A stretch of 64,000 bases of DNA from Bacteroides faecium (GCF_012113595.1 NZ_CP050831.1:4340001-4404000), one strand, 5' to 3'. Positions 17,853-26,898 are shown, counted from the stretch's first letter. Made by a program: numbers and translations. Notes: a model not told the origin generated them from the sequence alone.

Positions 17853-18050
17853 ATGCCAAAGATGAAGACTAACTCCGGTTCTAAAAAAAGGTTTACCCTT
17901 ACCGGAACAGGTAAAATCAAAAGAAAGCACGCTTTTCACAGTCACATTTTGACTAAGAAATCCAAGAAAAGAAAAAGAAATCTGTGCTACTCTACAACTG
18001 TTGATGCAACAAATGTAAGCCAGGTTAAGGAACTCTTAGCAATGAAGTAA
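17853..18050 (+). CDS. rpmI: 50S ribosomal protein L35
   Basis: 65 residues, highly basic, with the L35 pattern MPKMKTNSGSKKRF and the HSHILTKKSKKRKR segment. Sits between infC and rplT as in most bacteria. Confidence 0.98.
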   Translation: MPKMKTNSGSKKRFTLTGTGKIKRKHAFHSHILTKKSKKRKRNLCYSTTVDATNVSQVKELLAMK

Positions 18051-18084
18051 TCAAAAGCGTAAAAGTATTATTAAAGTATTAACC

Positions 18085-18133
18085 GAATGCATTAGCCTGA
18101 AGTTCGCTGCGTGAAGTAGCGGCGCTAACATTC
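18085..18133 (+). promoter_or_regulatory. hairpin between rpmI and rplT, possible r-protein leader
   Basis: GAATG-CA-TTAGC pairs with GCTAA-CATTC, closing an inner hairpin formed by CGCT...AGCG. It ends 16 nt before the rplT ATG. Position suggests translational control by L20 as known in other phyla, but the fold does not match a motif I can name. Confidence 0.4.
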
Positions 18134-18148
18134 AAAAAAAGTAAAACT

Positions 18149-18499
18149 ATGCCAAGATCAGTAAATCATGTTGCTTCAAAAGCAAGAAGAAAGAAAATTT
18201 TGAAATTAACCAGAGGTTACTTTGGTGCAAGAAAAAATGTATGGACCGTAGCTAAAAACACTTGGGAAAAGGGTTTGACTTACGCGTTCCGTGACCGTAG
18301 AAATAAGAAAAGAAACTTCCGCGCTCTTTGGATACAACGTATCAACGCTGCTGCACGTCTTGAAGGAATGTCTTATTCTAAATTGATGGGCGGTTTGCAC
18401 AAAGCCGGTATCGAAATAAACCGTAAGGTTTTGGCTGATTTAGCAATGAATCACCCGGAAGCTTTCAAAGCTGTAGTTGCAAAAGCAAAAGCTGCTTAA
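18149..18499 (+). CDS. rplT: 50S ribosomal protein L20
   Basis: 116 residues with the L20 N-terminus (MPRSVNHVASKARRKKILK), GYFGARKN and FRDRRNKKR...WIQRINAA. Binds 23S rRNA early in assembly. Last gene of the cluster, followed by a strong terminator. Confidence 0.98.
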   Translation: MPRSVNHVASKARRKKILKLTRGYFGARKNVWTVAKNTWEKGLTYAFRDRRNKKRNFRALWIQRINAAARLEGMSYSKLMGGLHKAGIEINRKVLADLAMNHPEAFKAVVAKAKAA

Positions 18500-18521
18500 G
18501 TTTCAACAGTTTACGATTTAC

Positions 18522-18562
18522 AAAGTGTCAGTTACTAAGCTAGTAACTGGCACTTTCCTTTT
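18522..18562 (+). terminator. terminator of the translation cluster
   Basis: 16-bp stem: AAAGTGTCAGTTACTA / TAGTAACTGGCACTTT (one G-U), loop AGC, followed by CCTTTTG. Confidence 0.88.
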
Positions 18563-18621
18563 GTTAGGCAGATGAAAGGGAATAAAAAAAATGTTAGTAT
18601 GCAAACAAAATCCTTTTTTTT

Positions 18622-18653
18622 CTTGCTAATCTCAGGGATTCTTATTACATTTG
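18622..18653 (+). promoter_or_regulatory. promoter of the structured leader / EFR1 gene
   Basis: CTTG at 18622-18625 (one mismatch to TTTG) and TACATTTG at 18646-18653 with a 20-nt spacer. Start expected near 18660, about 200 nt upstream of the EFR1 ATG. Confidence 0.6.
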
Positions 18654-18668
18654 TGATACAAAAATATT

Positions 18669-18840
18669 AGCCGTATCGACTGGATCGGGAAACTCTTCAA
18701 ATTAATCTGATGCACCGAGAAAGCTTCGTTCTTCAATGGCGGGCCACATCCTTCGGGACAGCTTTAAGCCGGTGGATTACAAAGAGGGCGAGCGCTCAAA
18801 TCTTGTTCTATCAGAGTTTCATCACATCGTCGGTACGGCT
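18669..18840 (+). ncRNA. structured 5' leader or independent small RNA
   Basis: The ends pair: AGCCGTATCGAC (18669-18680) with GTCGGTACGGCT (18829-18840), 12 bp with one G-U. Inside, GAAACTC (18689-18695) pairs with GAGTTTC (18814-18820), and CTGAT can pair with ATCAG. A UUCG-capped hairpin (TCC-TTCG-GGA) and CACCG/CGGTG pairing indicate a multi-branch core. It ends 17 nt before the EFR1 start codon. It could be a riboswitch-like leader or a 6S-like stable RNA; I cannot assign it to a class. Confidence 0.5.
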
Positions 18841-18857
18841 TTCTTATATACTTTCCT

Positions 18858-19628
18858 ATGATATTTTATTTTTCAGGTACAGGTAATTCCAAGTGGATCG
18901 CCCTGCAGCTATCCAAGGAACAGAAAGAAGAATTGGTTTTCATTCCCGACGCATTAAGGAATGAAACGTTGGAGTTTTGTCTGCAGGAAGATGAGAAGAT
19001 AGGATTTGTGTTTCCAATCTATTCATGGGCACCGCCTGAAATTGTATTGAACTTTATTCAGAAGCTTTCTCTGAAAGGATATAATAAACAGTATTTGTTC
19101 TTTGTCTGTTCATGTGGAGATGATACCGGACTTACGCAGCAGGTGTTGACGAAGGCGTTGAAGTCTAAAGGATGGGAGTGTCATGCCGGCTTTTCTGTGA
19201 CTATGCCTAATAATTATGTATTGCTTCCGGGGTTTGATGTGGATAGCAAGGAACTGGAACGGGAGAAGTTGGCGGAAAGTATCCCAAGCCTTAAAAGGGT
19301 AAACACTTTGATTAGTCGGAAAGAGAATGTGTTTTCCTGCCATGAAGGGAGTATACCTTTTATCAAGACAAGGATTATCAATCCTTTATTTAATAGTTTT
19401 CAAATGTCACCTAAGAACTTTTATGCTACGGATACCTGTATTGGATGCAGGCGCTGTGAGAAGAGTTGCCCGGTGAAGAATATCACCCTTTCGGAAGGAA
19501 AGCCTGTGTGGGGAAAGGATTGCACCTCCTGTCTGGCATGTTATCACGTATGTCCTCAACAAGCGGTGCAATATGGAAAAAGAACAAAAAGGAAGGGGCA
19601 ATATTTCAATCCCAATTCCGGTTATTGA
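18858..19628 (+). CDS. EFR1-family flavodoxin/ferredoxin protein
   Basis: 256 residues. N-terminal flavodoxin-like domain with the FMN phosphate loop YFSGTGNSKW (about 4-13), C-terminal bacterial ferredoxin domain with two Cys clusters (CIGCRRCEKSCPV and CTSCLACYHVCPQ) for two [4Fe-4S] centres. Such proteins shuttle electrons between flavin and iron-sulfur partners; partners are unknown. The gene follows the structured leader directly and overlaps the end of xpt by 7 nt, tail to tail. Confidence 0.9.
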   Translation: MIFYFSGTGNSKWIALQLSKEQKEELVFIPDALRNETLEFCLQEDEKIGFVFPIYSWAPPEIVLNFIQKLSLKGYNKQYLFFVCSCGDDTGLTQQVLTKALKSKGWECHAGFSVTMPNNYVLLPGFDVDSKELEREKLAESIPSLKRVNTLISRKENVFSCHEGSIPFIKTRIINPLFNSFQMSPKNFYATDTCIGCRRCEKSCPVKNITLSEGKPVWGKDCTSCLACYHVCPQQAVQYGKRTKRKGQYFNPNSGY

Positions 19629-20194
19629 TCTTTGATTTTAATACAGCAGTGAGATAAGTCCTCAATAATAGCAAGGCTTTCTACTCTAACTCCTTGTTCT
19701 TCTAATATTTTGCGGCCGTTTTGGAAGGCTTTTTCGATTATGAACCCCATTCCTACCAAATTAGCTCCGGATTGCTTGATGAGGTCGAGAACTCCTAATG
19801 CTGCGTTTCCGTATGCAAGGAAGTCATCAACGAAGAGTATATTATCATTGGGAGTGAGAAAATCGGCACTGATAACAACTTCATAATCACGGTCTTTGGT
19901 AAATGAATGGACAGTGGTGCTCAGTGCATTCTGAATGGTTTTAGGAGATTTTTTCTTGGCAAATACGACAGGTAGATCCATTAAGTAGCCTGTCATGATA
20001 GCAGGGGCGATACCACTGGCTTCGATTGTCATAATCTTATTTACGTTTGTGGCTGCAAAACGGCGGACAAACTCAACTCCGATTGATTTCATCAAAACAG
20101 GATCCATTTGATGATTGATAAAACCGTCTACTTTCAGGATACCTCCTTCGTAGCATTTTCCGTCTTGCAGAATTCTCTTTTTAAGTAATTGCAT
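19622..20194 (-). CDS. xpt: xanthine phosphoribosyltransferase
   Basis: 190 residues. It converts xanthine and PRPP to XMP in purine salvage. The PRPP-binding loop is ILFVDDFLAYGNA (about 118-130), and the N-terminal HQMDP motif and TIEASGIAPA segment match the Xpt family. No purine-riboswitch-like sequence is visible in the 92 nt upstream, which are mostly occupied by the terminator of the paaK operon. Confidence 0.95.
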   Translation of the reverse strand: MQLLKKRILQDGKCYEGGILKVDGFINHQMDPVLMKSIGVEFVRRFAATNVNKIMTIEASGIAPAIMTGYLMDLPVVFAKKKSPKTIQNALSTTVHSFTKDRDYEVVISADFLTPNDNILFVDDFLAYGNAALGVLDLIKQSGANLVGMGFIIEKAFQNGRKILEEQGVRVESLAIIEDLSHCCIKIKDQ

Positions 20195-20215
20195 GCTATA
20201 TGATATTAATTAATA

Positions 20216-20270
20216 ATGTGCTAATATGCCATTCCGTTTAATGAAAGTTGCGGATGGTATATTAGCACAT
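20216..20270 (-). terminator. long inverted repeat between paaK and xpt
   Basis: ATGTGCTAATATGCCATTCCG (20216-20236) pairs with CGGATGGTATATTAGCACAT (20251-20270) with two imperfect positions. It lies just after the paaK stop and before xpt, so it probably ends the ior/paaK transcript or limits read-through. Confidence 0.6.
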
Positions 20271-20286
20271 AGACAATTTAAATAGT

Positions 20287-21594
20287 TTACTTGTTGTTTC
20301 GTAAGTCTTTCACGCGAACGGCTTTTCCCTCGCTTTGCGGGAGAGAACCTTTCTTTACTAGTTTCACTTTTGGTGTAACCAGAATTTCATCTTTCAATTG
20401 GCGGGTAATATCCTTACGGATTTTTTCCAGCTCAATATAGTTGTCGGTGGAGAGGTCACTCAATTCTACCTCGACAATCATTTCGTCTTGGTTGTTGACG
20501 GTCTCCAGAGTGATTAAGTAGTTGCTACCTAATTCGGGGAACTGTACCAGAATTTTTTCAACCTGCATCGGGAAGATGTTGACTCCCTTGATAATAAACA
20601 TATCATCACTGCGCCCTTTGATACGGTCGATGCGGATATGTGTACGCCCGCAGGGACATTTTCCAGGGAGGATACAGGTTAAATCGCGAGTACGATATCG
20701 GATCAACGGCATCATTTCGCGATCGAGAGTGGTGAGTACTAACTCTCCGATTTCTCCTTCGGGCATAGGTTCACCTGTTTCAGGGTCAATGATTTCTACC
20801 AGATAGCAGTCTTCCCAAAAGTGCATTCCGTTCTGTTCCTGACATTCGAAAGCGACACCGGGGCCGTTCATTTCAGTCATACCGAAGCTGTTGTATGCTT
20901 TCACGCCTAACATACGTTCTATTTTTCGGCGTTGTTCGTCTGTATGAGGTTCAGCGCCGATAACCAACGTTTTTAGCGTGGTTTTTGTCGGGTCGAGACC
21001 TTCTTCCTGGAAAACTTCAGCAAGGCGGATAGCATAGCTGGGGATGGCGTGTAAGGCGGTCGTTTTAAAGTCATTGATGAATTTGATCTGTCGCTTACTG
21101 TTTCCGGCAGCAGCAGGAACCGTCAGGCAGCCGAGACGCTCGGCACCGTATTGGAAACCTAATCCACCGGTAAACATACCATATCCCGAACTGTTTTGAA
21201 AAACATCGGTCTTGCGGATACCTACGGCATACAGGCATCGGGCAACCAGGTTCGCCCAAGAGTCGAGGTCATGTTGTGAATGGACAATTACGGTTGGATT
21301 TCCGGTAGTACCACTGGAAGAGTGGATACGTACACCATCATTGCTCATATCACCTGCCACTAGTCCGAAAGGGTAGCGGGAGCGCATGTCGGATTTAGTG
21401 GTAAAAGGCACTTTGCGGATGTCATCCAATGACTGTATGCTATCTGCGGTAATGCCATGTTTGCTGAAAACTTCTTTGTAGTAAGGAGCGTTTGCAGCTA
21501 TATTGATTGTTTTTTTAAGCCGTTGAAGCTGCAATTCCTGCAACTTCTCACGGCTCATGGTTTCTAATTCTTCTTCCCAGTATTGTGTACTCAT
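20287..21594 (-). CDS. paaK: phenylacetate-CoA ligase family protein
   Basis: 435 residues, ANL superfamily. The ATP/AMP loop is SSGTTGNPTVIVHSQ (about 93-107); FGMTEMNGPG (about 236), RTRDLT (about 301) and the C-terminal AMP-binding_2 domain are present. It would activate aryl acetates to CoA thioesters. Directly downstream of iorAB, so it likely acts on, or supplies, the arylacetyl-CoA of indolepyruvate oxidoreductase. Confidence 0.93.
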   Translation of the reverse strand: MSTQYWEEELETMSREKLQELQLQRLKKTINIAANAPYYKEVFSKHGITADSIQSLDDIRKVPFTTKSDMRSRYPFGLVAGDMSNDGVRIHSSSGTTGNPTVIVHSQHDLDSWANLVARCLYAVGIRKTDVFQNSSGYGMFTGGLGFQYGAERLGCLTVPAAAGNSKRQIKFINDFKTTALHAIPSYAIRLAEVFQEEGLDPTKTTLKTLVIGAEPHTDEQRRKIERMLGVKAYNSFGMTEMNGPGVAFECQEQNGMHFWEDCYLVEIIDPETGEPMPEGEIGELVLTTLDREMMPLIRYRTRDLTCILPGKCPCGRTHIRIDRIKGRSDDMFIIKGVNIFPMQVEKILVQFPELGSNYLITLETVNNQDEMIVEVELSDLSTDNYIELEKIRKDITRQLKDEILVTPKVKLVKKGSLPQSEGKAVRVKDLRNNK

Positions 21595-21605
21595 GGTAAT
21601 GCCTG

Positions 21606-22190
21606 TTATTGCATTAACTTTTCGGCAATATCCTTGCCGGCAGCTAATGCTTTAAGATTCATTTCTACAATTGCTTCTCCCTTACGCAGGAAGATTTCAC
21701 GAATGCTGTCTTGTATTTTTTCGTAATCAATGCCAAGGAATGGAATCGTTGCTCCCAGTAAGACGATATTAGCAACTCGGGCAGAACCTGTTTCCTTTGC
21801 TACTTTGTCTACGTTCAATACAATTTTATGGGGTAGTTTATTGATTTCCGCCATTACTTTGTCTGCCTCCGGATAATTGGGAATGTTGACAAACGGAGTT
21901 TCGTTAGTCACCAACCAGCCTTCGGGGCTAAGGTAGGGGAGATAACGCAATCCTTCCATAGGTTCCAGAGAGATGATAAGATCACATTTGCCGGAAGGGA
22001 TCAAGTCTGAAGCAATCGGTTGGTCGCTGATGCGGAGATTGGATTGAACGTCTCCACCACGCTGGCTCATTCCGTGCACTTCTGCCTGTTTCATGTAAAG
22101 TCCTTCTTTCAAGGCAGCTTTGCCGATTACTGTAGCGATGGACAAAATTCCCTGTCCACCTACTCCTGATAATATAATGTCTTTTTTCAT
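21606..22190 (-). CDS. iorB: indolepyruvate oxidoreductase subunit beta
   Basis: 194 residues with the gamma-type domain of 2-oxoacid:ferredoxin oxidoreductases (GVGGQGILSIATVIG at residues 9-23, HGMSQRGG segment). With IorA it converts aromatic 2-oxoacids plus CoA to aryl-CoA, CO2 and reduced ferredoxin, or the reverse. Starts 3 nt after iorA and ends 11 nt before paaK. Confidence 0.95.
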   Translation of the reverse strand: MKKDIILSGVGGQGILSIATVIGKAALKEGLYMKQAEVHGMSQRGGDVQSNLRISDQPIASDLIPSGKCDLIISLEPMEGLRYLPYLSPEGWLVTNETPFVNIPNYPEADKVMAEINKLPHKIVLNVDKVAKETGSARVANIVLLGATIPFLGIDYEKIQDSIREIFLRKGEAIVEMNLKALAAGKDIAEKLMQ

Positions 22191-22193
22191 GGC

Positions 22194-23786
22194 TTACTTA
22201 CTTCTTTTTTTGCGTGCTAATGTTTGGATACACTCTCTGCGTGGGATAATGACAGATACACCACGGTATTCGATTTCTTCGCGTATGATTTGCTTCATCT
22301 CTTCGTAGTTTTTCTTCAATGGGATGACTACGCGGATATGAGCGGGTTCTACTCCAAGACCTGCGCATATAGCTTCAATGCGTCCTGTTCCGGCAGAATC
22401 CTGTCCGCCTGTCATAGCAGTGGTTTCATTGTCGGAGATCACGATGGTTACATTGGAGCTTTCATTGACGCAGTCCAGTAACCCAGTCATTCCCGAATGA
22501 GTGAAGGTAGAGTCTCCGATGACGGCTACGGCCGGATAAAGACCACCGTCGGCGGCGCCTTTCGCCATAGTGATAGAAGCACCCATGTCTACACATGAGT
22601 TGATGGCGTTGAATGGCGCATTAGCCCCCAGCGTGTAGCAGCCGATGTCACTGAATACTTTATGAGAGGGATATTCTTCTTTAAGAACTTCAGTCAATGT
22701 GATATACATATCGCGGTGTCCGCATCCTTCACAAAGTGCGGGTGGACGCATTTCTACTACGGAAGGAATACCGAATTCTGATTTATTCTCTTTTCCTACT
22801 GCGCGGGCTACCGAGTCGGGATTTAATTCTCCATCTTGCGAAAGAGTACCGTCCAAGCGTCCTTTTACTTTGATGCCAATGCCCAGATAACCTTTCAATT
22901 GCTTCTCTACAAATGGTTGACCGTCTTCCAAAACGAGAATTTCGTCGCAAGATTCGATTAATTGATGCAATTGTTTTTTAGGCAACGGATATTGGCCGAT
23001 TTTGAGTACCGGGTATTCACAACCTTCAGGATAATTTTCCATCAGGTAATTGTAGCCGATACCACAAGCAATGATTCCTAATTTCTTGTTAGGACCATCT
23101 GTGTATTTGTTGTAAGGTGATTCTTCTGAAGCTTTGATAAACTCGTCCTGGCGGGAGAGTAATACCTTGTAGCGTTTGCGGGCATTTCCCGGCAACAGGA
23201 TGAACTGGCGTGGATCTTCGCTGAAAGATATACCGTTCTGTGGCTTTTGCTCTTTGCGTTCTACTCCGGAACGGGAGTGGGCAAGGCGTGTTACCATGCG
23301 CATTAAAATAGGTTCGCCTAGTTTTTCAGAGAATTCGAAACCGCTGTACACCATGTCATACGCTTCTTGCTGATTGCTGGGCTCGTACATAGGGATCAGT
23401 GAAAAATCTCCGTAGAAACGGCTATCCTGTTCATTCTGAGAAGAGTGCATACTGGGGTCATCCGCTACTATCACGATCAACCCGCCTTTCACGCCGGTGA
23501 TGGCAGAATTGACGAAACAGTCGGCGGCTACGTTCATGCCTACATGCTTCATACAAACTAATGCCCGTTTGCCAACGAAAGACATACCCAATGCAGCTTC
23601 CATCGCTGTTTTTTCGTTGGCAGACCAACGGTTGTGTATATTCTGTTCGGTCGTTATAGGGGCCATTTGAATATATTCAGTAATCTCAGTTGAAGGAGTA
23701 CCGGGATAGGCATAAACACCCGAAAGTCCGGCATCCAGTGCAGCTTGTGCAATGGCTTCATCGCCAAGTAAGAGTTGTTTGCTCAT
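22194..23786 (-). CDS. iorA: indolepyruvate ferredoxin oxidoreductase subunit alpha
   Basis: 530 residues. N-terminal pyrimidine-binding domain (GVYAYPGTPSTEI), transketolase-C-like middle and C-terminal thiamine-pyrophosphate domain (LCEGCGHRDMY, GDSTFTHSGMTGL and the metal-binding Asn). The usual C-terminal 2x[4Fe-4S] ferredoxin domain of longer IorA proteins is absent: the protein ends soon after the TPP domain (VIIPRRECIQTLARKKRSK). A separate ferredoxin must serve as electron carrier. Confidence 0.94.
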   Translation of the reverse strand: MSKQLLLGDEAIAQAALDAGLSGVYAYPGTPSTEITEYIQMAPITTEQNIHNRWSANEKTAMEAALGMSFVGKRALVCMKHVGMNVAADCFVNSAITGVKGGLIVIVADDPSMHSSQNEQDSRFYGDFSLIPMYEPSNQQEAYDMVYSGFEFSEKLGEPILMRMVTRLAHSRSGVERKEQKPQNGISFSEDPRQFILLPGNARKRYKVLLSRQDEFIKASEESPYNKYTDGPNKKLGIIACGIGYNYLMENYPEGCEYPVLKIGQYPLPKKQLHQLIESCDEILVLEDGQPFVEKQLKGYLGIGIKVKGRLDGTLSQDGELNPDSVARAVGKENKSEFGIPSVVEMRPPALCEGCGHRDMYITLTEVLKEEYPSHKVFSDIGCYTLGANAPFNAINSCVDMGASITMAKGAADGGLYPAVAVIGDSTFTHSGMTGLLDCVNESSNVTIVISDNETTAMTGGQDSAGTGRIEAICAGLGVEPAHIRVVIPLKKNYEEMKQIIREEIEYRGVSVIIPRRECIQTLARKKRSK

Positions 23787-23867
23787 ATATTTTTGTTATT
23801 TAGTGTTGATCACAGTTTGTTAATCTATTGCGCAAAGATAGGCTTTTCAGTTCGTTTTATCACAAAT

Positions 23868-24905
23868 TTACTTGAAAATCTTTCTTTCATTCAGTGCTTT
23901 CCAATATTTTCTTGCATTTGCCATATGGTCGGCATAATTGGATGCAAAATTATGGGTTCCTGAAAAATCTTCTTTGGCACACATATAGATATAGTTATGT
24001 TTGGTATAGTTCAATACACTGTCTATTCCTTTCTTGGAAGGGATACGGATAGGACCTGGTGGCAATCCGGTATTTATATAGGTATTATAGGGTGAATTAA
24101 CTTTCAGATGTTCGTTGGTGATACGGCGCAAGCCAAAATCTTGCAGGGCAAATTTTATGGTAGGGTCTGCTTGTAAAGGCATATCCTTATGCAAACGATT
24201 GATATACAGTCCGGCTACCATTGGCTTTTCTTCATTGTTGTTGGTTTCTTCCTCGACAATGGATGCCAGTGTACTTATCTCTTCCGGCGTCATTCCGATG
24301 GCAGTGGCTTGAGCGAGGCGTTCTTTGTCCCAAAAACGTTCGTGTTCCTTTTGTATACGCTTGAAAAAATCATCTACGCTTATATCCCAGTATACTTGAT
24401 AAGTCTCCGGGATGAAAAGGCTGGGAAGGGTTGTCTCCGTGTATCCCATTTTATTTTGAAAAGTAGGGTCAAACAGTTGCCCGGCGATTTCAGCGGAGTC
24501 TATCATAAGTTGTTTGCCGATGCTTCGTGCCAGTCGGTCTAATGTCCGGACGCTTCCGATTGTGAGGTTGACGGCTTCCTGATAACCTCTCGAAAAGCGG
24601 CTGTATACATGATAGACATTGTCATTCGGGCGAATAGCGTAGCGCCCGGTATGGATATTCTGTTTGAAATCCTTATATTTAGCCATCCAGTCAAATCCGG
24701 TGAATTTATTGACATGTCCGGACTTCCTTATTTTATTATATATGGAGTCTGCTGTATCATCCCGGTCTACATAGATATATACGGTTTTAGACGGATGGAA
24801 TTGAGGAGCAAACAGGTAATAATAAACAGTTCCTCCGGCAATGGCACAAAGAAGGAATGCTCCGATCAGAATGGATAATAAAATGTTTCTCTTTTTTTTC
24901 TTCAT
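23868..24905 (-). CDS. mltG: endolytic murein transglycosylase MltG
   Basis: 345 residues from the chosen ATG; the longer frame adds 13 upstream residues before the obvious KKKKRN-hydrophobic signal anchor. One TM helix (about 7-30) is followed by the YceG domain with the catalytic Glu in STLASIVEEETNNNEEKPMVAG-like sequence (split here: STLASIVEEET, about 205) and LQADPTIKFAL. It cleaves nascent glycan strands and is thought to set strand length. Apparently monocistronic. Confidence 0.94.
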   Translation of the reverse strand: MKKKKRNILLSILIGAFLLCAIAGGTVYYYLFAPQFHPSKTVYIYVDRDDTADSIYNKIRKSGHVNKFTGFDWMAKYKDFKQNIHTGRYAIRPNDNVYHVYSRFSRGYQEAVNLTIGSVRTLDRLARSIGKQLMIDSAEIAGQLFDPTFQNKMGYTETTLPSLFIPETYQVYWDISVDDFFKRIQKEHERFWDKERLAQATAIGMTPEEISTLASIVEEETNNNEEKPMVAGLYINRLHKDMPLQADPTIKFALQDFGLRRITNEHLKVNSPYNTYINTGLPPGPIRIPSKKGIDSVLNYTKHNYIYMCAKEDFSGTHNFASNYADHMANARKYWKALNERKIFK

Positions 24906-25407
24906 CTTATGAGACGTTATTTTTTGCAGCGTCAAAGATAACAAGAATTTGGATAGGAGTGATTTCTTTCTGAGATGAATCTTTCCTTTGCAACATTTTT
25001 GCTCTTATATTAAGTATTATACCCGGAAAAACAAAAATGTTGCAGCGTTGATAATCAGATGATTATGTGCGTAAACAGAGTGTGTTTAAGATAAGTTTAC
25101 AAAAATCATCTAAATGATTTCTGTTTTTTGAAGGAGAAAATTGCACTTTTTATACAATGTGTTGTTAATGAGGTGATTGCTTGCTTTTATGTGTGTCTAT
25201 ACCGATTTGTTAAGTTGCAGTGGAGTAACTATGGGAAAGAACAAGTGCAACTGGTAAGTTACACAACAGCATCAGGTCTGTTGCACAAGTGTAATAGCTT
25301 AATATCCCAGTAGATTTTATTAATATACTGAAAGGATTGCATTAATTGATAGGAAAGAAACTAGTAAGGTTACCACATGATTTTAAGAAATTATGCGGTG
25401 TTTTTGA
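24906..25407. other. intergenic gap with inverted repeats
   Basis: No convincing gene; a 61-codon plus-strand frame at 25128-25313 has no homology feature and odd composition. Visible structure: a perfect 13-bp inverted repeat TGCAACATTTTTG (24989-25001) / CAAAAATGTTGCA (25032-25044) separated by 30 nt, and around 25245-25300 nested complementary segments (TTACAC/GTGTAA, AACAG/CTGTT, GTGCAAC/GTTGCAC). These could be a terminator, a small RNA or a decayed element. Confidence 0.4.
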
Positions 25408-26286
25408 TTAATTCGGCCATTGGAAATAGTTTGCTTCTGCTTCTATCTTATTCTCTATTTCATCGGGTAGGGGCGCGAAGAAGTCCATGTTCGTAAGGCG
25501 TTCGATGCTGTCTATGGTTACTACGTAGGTGGAAAGCGGCTCTACGGATTGTTTGTTGTTGAACAGGAAGCCGATAGCTCGCATTGGTTTGACGAAGGGA
25601 GAGAGGACTACTTTGAAAAACTGTTGGGGTACTACAACCTTATTTTTTCCGATTGTTTTTGGTTGTTTGGCTACAATAGGCCCACATATAATGATAATTG
25701 CGCTGTCTGCAATAGCCCAATCCCGGATTTTCTCTTCCAGGTTTTTCCATCCTCTCCTGTTTAATTGCGGGTGTTGCGGACACATATTACTGAAATAGAA
25801 TGATTCTTTCATTGCCTGTGGGCTCCATTTCATATCTGCCGCCGGTGCCATGTGCCCTTTGTCGTATCCCGAACGTGTATAATCAGCATTAGTTGCAATC
25901 GAGCCTGTTACCAGCGGATCGGCAATAAAACGATCGTTTCTTTTTTCTTTTCCCTTTGTTTCTTTCCGGGTTAACTCATAGGAAACCCAATTGGGAAGCT
26001 TTAAGTCTTTATTATAAGAAACGGTGTATCCGGTATGGTGGATTATTTGTTCTTGTCGCGGAGTTAGTGATACCGGAATTTTCAACTCTTTGCCGGATGG
26101 AATTTGAAATGATATGTTTGCTTGCGGCTCTTCCTTTTTTGTGTTGTTAATTTGTTGACAATATAAATAGACGCCATAAAGAATAGGAATAAATGCAATG
26201 AGGACGATAATGCATCCTAATTTATAATTAGAGCGTGATTTCTTTTTGAATAATTTTCTGCTTTTACCTTTTTTACTTCGATTCAT
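25408..26286 (-). CDS. DNA/RNA non-specific endonuclease, membrane anchored
   Basis: 292 residues. Basic N-terminus plus one TM helix (about 22-43), then the NUC domain. The active-site motif is YDKGHMAPAAD (DxGH variant of DRGH, His general base near 147), with the Mg-binding Asn in FYFSNMCPQ about 30 residues later. The domain is expected in the periplasm, so it could degrade incoming or extracellular nucleic acid. Ends about 500 nt before mltG. Confidence 0.9.
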   Translation of the reverse strand: MNRSKKGKSRKLFKKKSRSNYKLGCIIVLIAFIPILYGVYLYCQQINNTKKEEPQANISFQIPSGKELKIPVSLTPRQEQIIHHTGYTVSYNKDLKLPNWVSYELTRKETKGKEKRNDRFIADPLVTGSIATNADYTRSGYDKGHMAPAADMKWSPQAMKESFYFSNMCPQHPQLNRRGWKNLEEKIRDWAIADSAIIIICGPIVAKQPKTIGKNKVVVPQQFFKVVLSPFVKPMRAIGFLFNNKQSVEPLSTYVVTIDSIERLTNMDFFAPLPDEIENKIEAEANYFQWPN

Positions 26287-26316
26287 TGATTGGTTGGTGA
26301 TAAGGGTGTGTTGGTT

Positions 26317-26898
26317 TTACTCTTCTTTTCTCATGCTGAATTCACAACCACAATATTGCTGGTTGTAGAAATTATATTCTTTGATGATGGCGATACGGCG
26401 TTCGCTTAGTCCGCCTTTACGCCAATTCTGTTCCCAGTATGTGACATCGGGATAGTGTGCCGTGGCATATTGTCCGGCTTCATTTATCTGCTCCAGGCTT
26501 TTCCAGCGACTGGAAGCAAGGGTGGTGGTAATGACGGAAAATCCATGCTCGTGTGCATAGCGGGCTGTTTCCAACAGACGGACTTTGAAACACCGCAGGC
26601 AACGTCCCCCTCTTTCGGGTTCCTGCTCCATTCCTGCCATTTGGCATCGCCAGGCCTCGTGGTTGTAATCGGCATCAATAATTTCCAGTCCTAATGATTG
26701 TGCATAGCGTGTACATTCATCTTTTCTTATATTGTATTCTTCCAGTGGATAAATATTGGGATTACAGTAGTAAATGACAGGAGTTATATGGTGTTGCATC
26801 AGACATTCGATGATAGCTGACGAACAGGGAGCACAACAGGTATGAAGTAAGATTTTGTCGGCTCCGCCGGGAACTTCGAGTTGGAATTTCTTTTTCAT
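26317..26898 (-). CDS. queH: epoxyqueuosine reductase QueH
   Basis: 193 residues. Cys-rich pattern of QueH: LLHTCCAPCSS (about 17-27), CLRCFKVRL (about 99-107) and QQYCGCEFS near the C-terminus; these cysteines bind the iron-sulfur cluster and extra iron. It reduces epoxyqueuosine to queuosine in tRNA wobble modification and replaces QueG. Starts about 100 nt from the divergent DUF3352 gene. Confidence 0.95.
   Translation of the reverse strand: MKKKFQLEVPGGADKILLHTCCAPCSSAIIECLMQHHITPVIYYCNPNIYPLEEYNIRKDECTRYAQSLGLEIIDADYNHEAWRCQMAGMEQEPERGGRCLRCFKVRLLETARYAHEHGFSVITTTLASSRWKSLEQINEAGQYATAHYPDVTYWEQNWRKGGLSERRIAIIKEYNFYNQQYCGCEFSMRKEE

Noticed and set aside
25128..25313. 61-codon plus-strand frame in the mltG gap
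   Set aside because: No start-site signal, no motif, composition like the surrounding non-coding DNA.
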